Shown here: piece after piece, positions 1 to 5,988 of the stretch
How positions within the stretch are numbered: position 1 is the stretch's first letter
How the letters are laid out: the number at the start of each line of letters is the position of its first letter
DNA from: Dehalococcoidales bacterium
Lineage (GTDB): Bacteria > Chloroflexota > Dehalococcoidia > Dehalococcoidales > UBA5760
DNA: 11,306 nucleotides
Direction: 5' to 3'
NCBI GenBank assembly: GCA_028717305.1
Contig: JAQUOC010000039.1
Location: 1-11,306 of the forward strand
Notes under the pieces: generated by a model
Databases searched by the model: none
The model's input: the letters and a program-made list of their open reading frames with translations, nothing else
What the model was told of the DNA's origin: nothing
Translations under genes and position numbers: made by a program

Positions 1-1
1 T

Positions 2-67
2 ACAGCCGAGGCAGCCATTATCGGTGAGGTGATTGCCGAGCCGCAGGGTAAGATTGTAATAAAATAG
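2..67 (+). CDS. C-terminal end of an AIR synthase/HypE-like protein (partial)
   Basis: An open frame enters from the left edge and ends with TAG at 65-67, giving the tail TAEAAIIGEVIAEPQGKIVI plus a final Lys. The pattern 'a.IGEV....G.ivi' is the usual last strand of the PurM/AIR-synthase superfamily (HypE, PurM-like and ThiL-like proteins), which bind ATP and phosphorylate or cyclise small substrates. Only 21 residues are visible, so the exact member cannot be decided; HypE-like is a guess. The stop lies 7 bases before the TTG start of the next gene, on the same strand, so the two are probably co-transcribed. Confidence 0.4.
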   Translation, partial: TAEAAIIGEVIAEPQGKIVIK

Positions 68-74
68 GCATAAA

Positions 75-545
75 TTGATAACGATAACTATCCCCGGCAG
101 AGGAAACTACAGGCTGAGCAATCTGATTATGGACCTGAACGGTACCATTGCACTGGATGGTAGGCTAATTGAAGGAGTAGAGGAGAGGCTGCGAAGGCTT
201 GACGGGCTACTGAAGCTGTTCGTCATTTCAGCGGATACATTAGGCAGCGCTTCGGGACTAATAAATAAGCTCAAGACTGAAATACACCTGGTGAAAAAAG
301 GAGATGAAGCCGCTCAAAAGCTGGCATTGGTGGAGAAACTGGGCCGGGACACGACCATCTGTATCGGTAATGGCGCCAACGATGCCGCCATGCTGTCAGG
401 GGCCGCTATCGGCATCGGTATTATCGGCAGGGAAGGAGCATCCGCTGCCGCTATAAAGGGGGCCGACGTGGTGGTCACCGATATTAATGCTGCCCTGGAG
501 TTACTGCTTAATACTGACAGGCTGGTAGCCACCCTGCGAGAATAG
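75..545 (+). CDS. Soluble P-type-ATPase-like HAD family protein
   Basis: A 156-residue cytosolic protein that resembles a free-standing P-domain of P-type ATPases (the COG4087-type HAD family). Visible HAD motifs in order: motif I DLNGT at residues 20-24 with nucleophile Asp20, motif II Ser52 in VISAD, a basic stretch with Lys74-75 and Lys88 for motif III, and motif IV IGNGANDAAML at 97-107. Two positions that are acidic in ordinary HAD phosphatases are amides here (Asn22 and Asn99); as I recall the family, this is typical of it and argues against a standard phosphatase. The substrate is unknown. The TTG start at 75 is preferred to ATG at 129 because the stretch MITITIPGRG resembles the N-terminus of relatives and a start at 129 would leave only one residue before the nucleophile. 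No convincing ribosome-binding site precedes the TTG; coupling to the upstream gene, 7 bases away, is likely. Confidence 0.75.
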   Translation: MITITIPGRGNYRLSNLIMDLNGTIALDGRLIEGVEERLRRLDGLLKLFVISADTLGSASGLINKLKTEIHLVKKGDEAAQKLALVEKLGRDTTICIGNGANDAAMLSGAAIGIGIIGREGASAAAIKGADVVVTDINAALELLLNTDRLVATLRE

Positions 546-590
546 CCCCTAGAAGGCTACTTCAGTTAAGAAGCAGGGCTCCCTGATGCC

Positions 591-1424
591 TCAACTGTCA
601 CTTAGCAGGATAGAATCATCATTGAACTGCTCCCCGGCCGCCCTTCCGAAGGCGGTTACCAGGTCAGCAACACTGAGCGTTTTCTTGTCCTTCTCTCCGA
701 TATCCACAATAATCCTGCCCTTATGCATCATAATCAGTCTATTGCCGTAGCTAAGAGCAATCTCCATATTGTGGGTGACCATTATCGCAGTCATCTTTTC
801 CCGCTCGATAATCATGTCACTTAGCTGGAGCACCGTCTGGGCAGTCTTCGGATCCAGTGTGGCAATGTGCTCGTCAAGCAACAGGATGGTCGGCCTGCTT
901 ATGGTAGCCATAACCAGAGCCAAAGCCTGTCTCTGCCCGCCGGAAAGGGTGCCTACCGGAGTGTTCAGCCTATCCTCCAGACCGAGCCCGAGTACAGCCA
1001 GCGCTTCACGGAATAGCTGCCTCCGCTGCCTGTTAATAGCCAGCTTCAACCCCCTCGATTGGCCCCGTAGCAGGGCCAGAGAAAGGTTCTCCTCGATGCT
1101 GAGATTGCGCGCCGTTCCTGCCTCAGGCTGCTGCCACACCCGGCCGACATAGGCAGCCCGCTTATACTCCTTAAGATTGGTGACATTCACACCGCCGATG
1201 ACAACCCGCCCCCCCCTTTCCGGAGGGTAAACGCCAGCGACAATGTTGAGCAGCGTGGACTTTCCCGCCCCATTGCTACCGATAATGGTAATAAAGTCCC
1301 GTTCGTATACCACCAGATCAATCCCATCCAGGGCTTTTACCTCATCGATAGTACCCCGGGCAAATACCTTCCTCACCCCTCTAAGCTGGAGTATACCAGG
1401 CTTCCGAGCTTCACCAGTTTTCAC
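591..1424 (-). CDS. ABC transporter ATP-binding protein (TrpZ-like)
   Basis: Cytosolic ATPase of an ABC importer, about 277 residues from the chosen start. Motifs in order: Walker A GSNGAGKST (residues 49-57), Q-loop Gln98/99 in RVWQQP, signature LSGGQ (160-164), Walker B ILLLDEH (about 180-186, with catalytic Glu), H-loop His218 in VTHN. The DEH...LDP form of Walker B is common in ATPases paired with ABC_sub_bind-type binding proteins. The frame is open up to 1511, but that start would bury 77 bases in the permease gene. A GTG at 1422-1424 has a strong GAGGAGAGG Shine-Dalgarno that overlaps the permease stop, so it is preferred. Last gene of the three-gene transporter operon; it converges on the HAD gene with 45 bases between stops. 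Substrate not determinable from this subunit. Confidence 0.9.
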   Translation of the reverse strand: MKTGEARKPGILQLRGVRKVFARGTIDEVKALDGIDLVVYERDFITIIGSNGAGKSTLLNIVAGVYPPERGGRVVIGGVNVTNLKEYKRAAYVGRVWQQPEAGTARNLSIEENLSLALLRGQSRGLKLAINRQRRQLFREALAVLGLGLEDRLNTPVGTLSGGQRQALALVMATISRPTILLLDEHIATLDPKTAQTVLQLSDMIIEREKMTAIMVTHNMEIALSYGNRLIMMHKGRIIVDIGEKDKKTLSVADLVTAFGRAAGEQFNDDSILLSDS

Positions 1425-1434
1425 AACCCTCTCC

Positions 1435-2340
1435 TCACATTCTCGCCGCCGGCGGCATCCACTCGCCACGTATTTTCTTACGGATAAACGGGATTGCCAG
1501 AACAACCACAACCAAAATTGCCGTGATCAACTTCAAGTCGCCCGGGGCCATACCCAGCCTGAGAGCGACGTTGATAAATAGGCGATAGAGAAAGGTACCG
1601 CCCAGACAGGCCAGCAGAATTGTGGTAATTCTCCGAGGACGGAAGACCCCTTCACCAATTATCACCGCAGCCAGCCCCATTACGATCATACCAATCCCCA
1701 TCCCCACATCGGAAAAGCCTTGATTCTGAGCAACCAGGGCACCGGCCAGGGCAACCAGTCCGTTGGAAATAGCACAACCGATAAGCACATTTCTATCAGT
1801 AGAGGCACCCAGACCACGCACCATCTGCTCGTTATCACCGGTAGCCCTCAGCGACAACCCTATCTCAGTACGCAAAAACCAGTTCAGCCCGGTGACAAAA
1901 ATAGCGACCACCAGCAGTACGAAGGCAATTGACAAGGCCATACCACCGCGAACGCCCAAAATCTGCGCTACCAGGTCAAAACTGGTTACATCACGAAGCA
2001 GCGGTACATTCCCCCCACCCATAATCCTCAGGTTTACCGAGTAAAGTGCCACCATCATCAGGATACCGGAGAGCAGAGCACTGATCCTGAGCTTGGTATT
2101 GAGCAGTCCGGTTATCAGTCCGGCACCAAGGCCACTGCCAAAGGCAGCCAGTGTCGCCAGAAAAGGATTGGCGCCAGCAACAATAAGCACGGCAGCGATA
2201 GCACCACCCAGAGGAAAGGTTCCATCTACGCCGAGATCGGGGAAAGCAAGAACACGAAAGGTTAGATAAACGCCTATGGTAAGCAGTCCGAAGACCAAGC
2301 CTTCGTATAAGGATACGGACAGCAGGCTGCCAACATCCAA
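1435..2340 (-). CDS. ABC transporter permease (BPD_transp_2/TrpY-like)
   Basis: A 301-residue integral membrane permease with about eight or nine hydrophobic segments (roughly residues 8-28, 42-58, 60-80, 85-105, 133-152, 185-205, 213-233, 240-260, 268-286). It belongs to the branched-chain-amino-acid/ribose type permeases (BPD_transp_2, COG4120-like). The motif FRVLAFPDLGVDGTFPLGGA near the N-terminus and the cytoplasmic loop LRATGDNEQMVRGLG (about 164-178), the likely ATPase-coupling loop, fit that group. The start is TTG at 2338-2340, with AGGGGAGG ending 5 bases upstream; the ATG at 2334-2336 is in another frame. It lies between the binding-protein gene (78 bases upstream, with a hairpin) and the ATPase gene (10 bases downstream). 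A single permease gene implies a homodimer in the membrane. Confidence 0.9.
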   Translation of the reverse strand: MDVGSLLSVSLYEGLVFGLLTIGVYLTFRVLAFPDLGVDGTFPLGGAIAAVLIVAGANPFLATLAAFGSGLGAGLITGLLNTKLRISALLSGILMMVALYSVNLRIMGGGNVPLLRDVTSFDLVAQILGVRGGMALSIAFVLLVVAIFVTGLNWFLRTEIGLSLRATGDNEQMVRGLGASTDRNVLIGCAISNGLVALAGALVAQNQGFSDVGMGIGMIVMGLAAVIIGEGVFRPRRITTILLACLGGTFLYRLFINVALRLGMAPGDLKLITAILVVVVLAIPFIRKKIRGEWMPPAARM

Positions 2341-2363
2341 AATCGCCTCCCCTGAAGATCACA

Positions 2364-2400
2364 TGCCGAATAACCAAGCTGTCCGCTTGGTTATTCGGCA
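2364..2400. repeat. Perfect 16-bp inverted repeat between binding-protein and permease genes
   Basis: TGCCGAATAACCAAGC (2364-2379) is the exact reverse complement of GCTTGGTTATTCGGCA (2385-2400), with a 5-base loop TGTCC. In the operon mRNA (minus strand) it forms a very stable hairpin 18 bases after the binding-protein stop and ahead of the permease ribosome-binding site. No T-tract follows in the transcribed direction, so it is not a standard intrinsic terminator. A 3'-end stabiliser or partial attenuator that keeps binding-protein mRNA more abundant than permease mRNA is the likely role (inference). Confidence 0.85.
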
Positions 2401-2418
2401 GATTAACTCCGTATGGTT

Positions 2419-3441
2419 TTATTCGGTAACTATCTCGGTAGCCCTATCCAGCACAGACTGCGGGATGGTCACACCCAGCCTTTCTGCTGCCGCCGGATTG
2501 AGGTACAGGTCTGTCATCGGTACCTTCTTAACCGGAATATCAGCCGGGTTTTCACCCCTAAGGATACGGGCAGCTATCTTACCGCACTCCTGACCCAGGA
2601 CATAATAGTCAATGCCGGGAGTACCGATAGCACCCCTCTCCACCGTAGCCGTATCGGCAGCGAAGAGAGGTATCTGATTATCCTCGCAGGCCTTTACCAC
2701 CGCCTCAAAACCGGAGACCACCGTATTATCCGTAGGAATCCAGATGGCATCAACCCTACCCACCAGTGACTGTGCCGCGGCAAGGACATCCGTCGACGCC
2801 GCTACTGTAGCCTCGACAATACTCTCTATACCCAGGCCGGGAGCAATCTCCTTAAGCTCATCTATCTGAACCTTGGAGTTCACCTCACCGGCATTGTAGA
2901 CTGTACCCAGGTTCTTACATTCAGGGCAAATCTCCAGGACCAACTGGATCTGAGTGGCGATATCAGCCCAGTCGCTGATACCGGTCACATTGCCACCCGG
3001 GTTGTCCCAACCGTCAACCAAGCCTGCCGCTACCGGATCCGTAACGGAACCGAAGACTATCGGTATATCGGTATTCTTAGCTGCCTCAACAGAGGCCTGT
3101 GCAGTGGGTGTAGCTATGGCCAGAATCAGAGCTACCTTATCGGAAACAAACTTCTGGGCGATGGAAGCAGCGATAGACATATCGCCCTCAGCGGTATCGG
3201 AATCATATGTCACATCCACTCCCTCAACAAAACCCTCTTCGGTCATCTGATCGATAAAGCCCTGGCGATTGGCATCCAGGGCCGGGTGAGTGACTATCTG
3301 AGTGATGCCAATCTTGTACACCTGAGACTGAGATGACCGGCATCCGCTCAGCAAAGGAAAGGCCAAAGCCAAAGTTAATATCAAGCCAATGCTACCAAGC
3401 AGAACCCATAACCTTTTCTTTTTCACAAAAGTAGCCCCCAT
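2419..3441 (-). CDS. ABC transporter substrate-binding lipoprotein (ABC_sub_bind/TrpX-like)
   Basis: A 340-residue extracytoplasmic solute-binding protein. The N-terminus is a lipoprotein signal: basic KKKR, a hydrophobic stretch (about 11-30) and the lipobox LSGC with Cys34 as the lipid-anchored residue. The mature part begins YKIGITQIVTHPALDANRQG, a hallmark of the ABC_sub_bind (PF04392, COG2984) family; FGSVTDPVAAGLV and WIPTDNTV are other family landmarks. Some members (TrpX) bind tryptophan, others unknown ligands, so the substrate is left open. First gene of the operon, with permease and ATPase following. ATG at 3439-3441 has no clear Shine-Dalgarno; a GTG five codons in (3424-3426), after GGGGGCT, would give a typical short lipoprotein start and is a real alternative. 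Two promoter-like sequences lie upstream. Confidence 0.92.
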   Translation of the reverse strand: MGATFVKKKRLWVLLGSIGLILTLALAFPLLSGCRSSQSQVYKIGITQIVTHPALDANRQGFIDQMTEEGFVEGVDVTYDSDTAEGDMSIAASIAQKFVSDKVALILAIATPTAQASVEAAKNTDIPIVFGSVTDPVAAGLVDGWDNPGGNVTGISDWADIATQIQLVLEICPECKNLGTVYNAGEVNSKVQIDELKEIAPGLGIESIVEATVAASTDVLAAAQSLVGRVDAIWIPTDNTVVSGFEAVVKACEDNQIPLFAADTATVERGAIGTPGIDYYVLGQECGKIAARILRGENPADIPVKKVPMTDLYLNPAAAERLGVTIPQSVLDRATEIVTE

Positions 3442-3457
3442 ATATGCTTAATTAACA

Positions 3458-3490
3458 CTAATCACTTATATTTAGAATATACTTAGTTAG
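3458..3490. repeat. Imperfect AT-rich inverted repeat before the binding-protein gene
   Basis: CTAATCACTTATATT (3458-3472) and AATATACTTAGTTAG (3476-3490) are arms of an imperfect dyad around TAG: the inner six pairs and outer four pairs match, with mismatches between. It overlaps the -10 box of the nearer transporter promoter and ends 16 bases before the ATG. It could be a repressor operator or an mRNA leader hairpin; AT-rich sequence also makes chance dyads common. Confidence 0.4.
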
Positions 3491-3505
3491 GCCATACTCT
3501 GTCAC
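3476..3505 (-). promoter_or_regulatory. Proximal promoter of the transporter operon
   Basis: On the minus strand, -35 GTGACA (3505-3500, five of six matches to consensus) and -10 TATATT (3481-3476, five of six) are separated by 18 bases. Transcription would begin near 3470, giving a leader of about 30 bases before the ATG at 3441. The -10 sits inside the imperfect dyad at 3458-3490. Confidence 0.5.
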
Positions 3506-3558
3506 AAAAATTATTTACATACACTATCCCCCTTTCCGTATGTCCAGTCTAAGAATAC

Positions 3559-3588
3559 ATTATCAGGTATTAAACAGAGTTAAGTCAA
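3559..3588 (-). promoter_or_regulatory. Distal promoter of the transporter operon
   Basis: On the minus strand, -35 TTGACT (3588-3583) and -10 GATAAT (3564-3559) each match the sigma-70 consensus at five of six positions, with an 18-base spacer. The start would fall near 3552, leaving a leader of about 110 bases before the binding-protein ATG. It is upstream of the proximal promoter in the same direction, so the operon may have tandem promoters. Confidence 0.55.
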
Positions 3589-3620
3589 CCCATTTTTCCC
3601 GAATCCCCATCAATGACGAG

Positions 3621-3658
3621 AAAAAAGAGCCGGGCCTAAAGAGTAACTTCAAGACCGG
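3621..3658 (-). terminator. Possible weak terminator after the NfeD-like gene
   Basis: On the minus strand the NfeD-like gene ends at 3649 and is soon followed by CTCTTTTTTCTC (T-run at 3626-3621). The preceding stem is poor: CCGG at 3655-3658 and CCGG at 3630-3633 can pair over a long loop. The position just before the transporter promoters makes sense for a terminator, but the stem is weak. Confidence 0.3.
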
Positions 3659-4071
3659 AGATATTCTTCCGTAGCATCACGAAGGCTATCCTTACGCACG
3701 ATAAGCTTAAGCCCCTCACGCTTTACCACGATGACTTCATTACCCTTCTCTATTTCCTGATCGTCAGTTTTGGCGTCCCAGAGCTCGCTGCCGATTCTAA
3801 TGGTACCTACCGGAGCTAATTTTTTTACCACCTCGCCCCGGATGCCAACCATATCGGATAGGCCAGCCACCGGCTTTTTCCGCAACACCCGGCTGCCCAG
3901 CCGATAAGAGATAACACCATAGGTAGCTATACCCGCCATCATGGCAATCAGGCCACCCAGCGGAACCTCAATCCCCAGCATCGGCAGACCTAAAAAGATA
4001 AAGATTACCAGGGCAATCTCTTCCAATAGAGTAACCAGAATAGTCAACATAATGCGGGGCTTTTCTTTCAT
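3649..4071 (-). CDS. Short NfeD-like membrane protein
   Basis: A 140-residue protein: two hydrophobic segments (about residues 8-30 and 34-52), then a basic linker RLGSRVLRKK, then a small beta-rich domain from about residue 72 (DMVGIRGEVVKKLAPVGTIRIGSELWDA ... KGNEVIVVKREGLKLIVRK, quoted in parts). This G-x-v-x-x-L-x-P-x-G-x-V/I pattern is the OB-fold domain of the NfeD C-terminus. The long serine-protease form of NfeD is not present; this is the short form, which in other bacteria often neighbours a stomatin/flotillin-like gene. None lies in this window. The role is probably membrane-domain or envelope quality control (family inference). ATG at 4069-4071 lies only about 9 bases after the predicted transcription start; the Met at residue 8 (4050) is an alternative start. 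Neither has a good Shine-Dalgarno. Confidence 0.75.
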   Translation of the reverse strand: MKEKPRIMLTILVTLLEEIALVIFIFLGLPMLGIEVPLGGLIAMMAGIATYGVISYRLGSRVLRKKPVAGLSDMVGIRGEVVKKLAPVGTIRIGSELWDAKTDDQEIEKGNEVIVVKREGLKLIVRKDSLRDATEEYLRS

Positions 4072-4086
4072 CTCGGCACCATATCT

Positions 4087-4095
4087 ATTATAGCA
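4087..4095 (-). promoter_or_regulatory. Extended -10 promoter of the NfeD-like gene
   Basis: TGCTATAAT on the minus strand (4095-4087) is a perfect extended -10 element (TG-N-TATAAT). I see no convincing -35 at 16-18 bases. The start would lie near 4080, about 9 bases before the ATG, so the mRNA would be almost leaderless. It is the mirror image of the gatC -10. Confidence 0.55.
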
Positions 4096-4107
4096 GGAGT
4101 GCCTCTG

Positions 4108-4137
4108 TTGCCGACACCCAAATCTGGGTGCTATAAT
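4108..4137 (+). promoter_or_regulatory. Promoter of the gatC-gatA operon
   Basis: A perfect extended -10 TGCTATAAT lies at 4129-4137, with -35-like TTGCCG at 4108-4113 (four of six matches) and an 18-base spacer. The start would be near 4144, giving a leader of about 44 bases to the gatC GTG. Confidence 0.6.
4115..4130. repeat. Small dyad CACCCA-N4-TGGGTG between divergent promoters
   Basis: CACCCA (4115-4120) and TGGGTG (4125-4130) form a perfect 6-bp inverted repeat with a 4-base centre. It occupies the gatC spacer, touches its extended -10 and lies upstream of the NfeD-like -10. It has the size and position of an operator for a dimeric regulator (inference); chance is not excluded. Confidence 0.4.
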
Positions 4138-4187
4138 TAGCCAGTGTAATTCCGGAGACAGCTTAATGATGAGTGAGGTAAGAGGTA

Positions 4188-4481
4188 GTGAGGCTTGGTC
4201 GTGAAGAGGTACTGCGTATTGCCATCCTGGCCCGGATGGGTCTGTCTGAAGCCGAGGTAGACCGGTTTAAAGATCAGTTGTCCCATATCCTGGAGAGCTT
4301 TGAAATACTGCAACAGGTAGATACCACCGGCGTACCTCCCACCACCCACCCTATCACACTGGTAAACGTGCTCCGCAGCGATGAGGTGATCGACTCCCTA
4401 CCACAGAACATGGTCCTGATGAACGCACCCCGGAAGGACGGGGACTTTTTCAAAGTACGGGCTGTCCTCGGCGAAACATAA
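4188..4481 (+). CDS. gatC: Asp-tRNA(Asn)/Glu-tRNA(Gln) amidotransferase subunit C
   Basis: A 97-residue protein of normal GatC length. Family landmarks: EEVLRIAILARMGLSEAEV at 6-24, a helix KDQLSHILESFEIL, the linker VDTTGVPPTTHP at 44-55, LRSDEV at 62-67, and the C-terminal NAPRKDGDFFKVRAVLGE. GatC wraps around GatA and GatB and stabilises the complex that amidates misacylated Asp-tRNA(Asn) and Glu-tRNA(Gln) in the cytosol. Start GTG at 4188-4190 is supported by GAGG (4175-4178), 9 bases upstream. gatA follows 15 bases after the stop. No gatB is in the window, so the catalytic partner must lie elsewhere. A 12-codon out-of-frame reading frame overlaps the start. Confidence 0.92.
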   Translation: MRLGREEVLRIAILARMGLSEAEVDRFKDQLSHILESFEILQQVDTTGVPPTTHPITLVNVLRSDEVIDSLPQNMVLMNAPRKDGDFFKVRAVLGET

Positions 4482-4496
4482 GTAGACAGGGATGAG

Positions 4497-5966
4497 GTGA
4501 GCGTCATACTGGACCCTAGCCGGTTGACCATACATAAAGCGCACGAGTTACTTAAGACCGGACAGCTTTCCTCGGTTGAGTTGACCAGAGCCTGCCTGGA
4601 ACGGATACAGCAGGTAGAACCTAAGGTCAGTGCCCTGGTCACCATTACCGATAGGCTGGCACTGTCCCAGGCTGAACAGGCAGACCGCCTTATCGCCTCG
4701 GGTGATTCGAGCCCCCTGACCGGCATACCGGTAATAATCAAGGACAACATGTGCACCAGGGGAGTGCGTACCACCTGCTCGTCGAGGATGATTGAAGACT
4801 TCGTGCCGCCCTACGATGCCACCGTGGTGGAAAAGCTGAACGGGGCCCGGGCGGTAATTGTCGGTAAGGCAAATATGGATGAATTCGCCATGGGCTCTTC
4901 CACAGAAAATTCAGCTCTGTTCCCCACTCATAACCCCTGGGACCTGGAGCGCGTACCCGGCGGCAGCAGCGGCGGTTCGGCGGTAGGAGTAGCCGCCGGC
5001 GAAGCCATCTATGCCCTGGGCTCAGATACCGGAGGCAGTATCCGCCAGCCGGCTGGCTTCTGCAGTGTTACCGGCATGAAACCCACCTACGGCAGAGTGA
5101 GCCGATACGGGCTGGTTGCCTTCGCCAGTTCCCTGGACCAGATCGGACCGTTGACCCGGGACGTTACCGATTGTGCTCTGGTGCTAAACACCATCGCCGG
5201 TTATGACCCCAGGGATTCCACCTCAGTCCCCTGTCCCGTCCCCGATTATACCCGGTGCCTGTCTAGCGGACTTGGTGGAGTCCGCATCGGCGTTCCCAAG
5301 GAGTACTTTGTCGAAGGAATGCAGTCAGAGGTAGCCGCAGCGATACGGGCTGCAGTCAGCAAGCTGGAGGAGCTGGGAGCAAGGGCAGACTGGGGAGTAT
5401 CTTTACCCCATACCTCTTATGCTCTGGCATCATACTATGTGATTGCTCCCTCGGAGGCTTCCGCTAATCTGGCCCGCTATGACGGGGTTAAGTACGGCTT
5501 CTCCTACTCCGATACCGATAATATGTGGGAAGCTCTGGAGAAGACCCGGCAATACGGCTTTGGTCCTGAGGTCAAAAGGCGCATCATGCTGGGTACCTAC
5601 GCTCTCTCCGCCGGCTACTATGACGCCTGGTACCTGAAGGCACAGAAGGTACGTACTCTGATACGCCGGGAATTCGACCAGGCTTTTGAAAAGTTCGATG
5701 TCCTGGTAACGCCAACCTCACCCACCGTCCCCTTCAGAATCGGCGACAAGGCGGAGGACCCGCTCCAGATGTACTTAAGCGATGTCTGTACACTACCGAT
5801 AAATATCGCCGGCTTACCGGCTATCTCCATCCCGGCCGGATTTGCCGGGGGGCTGCCAATCGGCATGCAGATAATCGGTAAGCCCTTCAGTGAGGAGACC
5901 ATCCTCAAGATTGCCTATGCCTTTGAACAGGCAACTGACTGGCACAAACAAAAGCCGAATATTTAA
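4497..5966 (+). CDS. gatA: Asp-tRNA(Asn)/Glu-tRNA(Gln) amidotransferase subunit A
   Basis: A 489-residue amidase-signature enzyme of full GatA length. It hydrolyses glutamine and channels ammonia to GatB for transamidation of mischarged tRNA. The amidase Ser-cisSer-Lys triad is intact: Lys82 in IIKDN, Ser157 in PGGSSGGSAVGVAAGEA, and nucleophile Ser181 in SDTGGSIRQPA. Downstream the family stretches KPTYGRVSRYGLVAFASSLD and LPTSPTVPF-like VTPTSPTVPFRIGDKAEDP and IAGLPAISIPAG are present. Start is GTG at 4497-4499, with AGGG at 4488-4491. Second gene of the gatC operon, followed after 22 bases by a small unknown gene on the same strand. Organisms with GatCAB usually use it to make Gln-tRNA, Asn-tRNA or both; which one applies here depends on whether GlnRS and AsnRS genes exist elsewhere. 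Confidence 0.96.
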   Translation: MSVILDPSRLTIHKAHELLKTGQLSSVELTRACLERIQQVEPKVSALVTITDRLALSQAEQADRLIASGDSSPLTGIPVIIKDNMCTRGVRTTCSSRMIEDFVPPYDATVVEKLNGARAVIVGKANMDEFAMGSSTENSALFPTHNPWDLERVPGGSSGGSAVGVAAGEAIYALGSDTGGSIRQPAGFCSVTGMKPTYGRVSRYGLVAFASSLDQIGPLTRDVTDCALVLNTIAGYDPRDSTSVPCPVPDYTRCLSSGLGGVRIGVPKEYFVEGMQSEVAAAIRAAVSKLEELGARADWGVSLPHTSYALASYYVIAPSEASANLARYDGVKYGFSYSDTDNMWEALEKTRQYGFGPEVKRRIMLGTYALSAGYYDAWYLKAQKVRTLIRREFDQAFEKFDVLVTPTSPTVPFRIGDKAEDPLQMYLSDVCTLPINIAGLPAISIPAGFAGGLPIGMQIIGKPFSEETILKIAYAFEQATDWHKQKPNI

Positions 5967-5988
5967 TGGTAAACCGAGGAGACAATAG

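Noticed and set aside
543..585. Two small hairpins (TAGCC/GGCTA and CAGGG/CCCTG) in the gap between the HAD gene and the ATPase gene as a bidirectional terminator
   Set aside because: Stems are only 5 bp and neither is followed by a T-run on either strand; position is suggestive but the structure is not.
1425..1511. Longer N-terminus for the ABC ATPase
   Set aside because: It would overlap the permease gene by 77 bases, the added residues (many Arg and Cys) look unlike the family, and a GTG with a strong ribosome-binding site lies at 1424.
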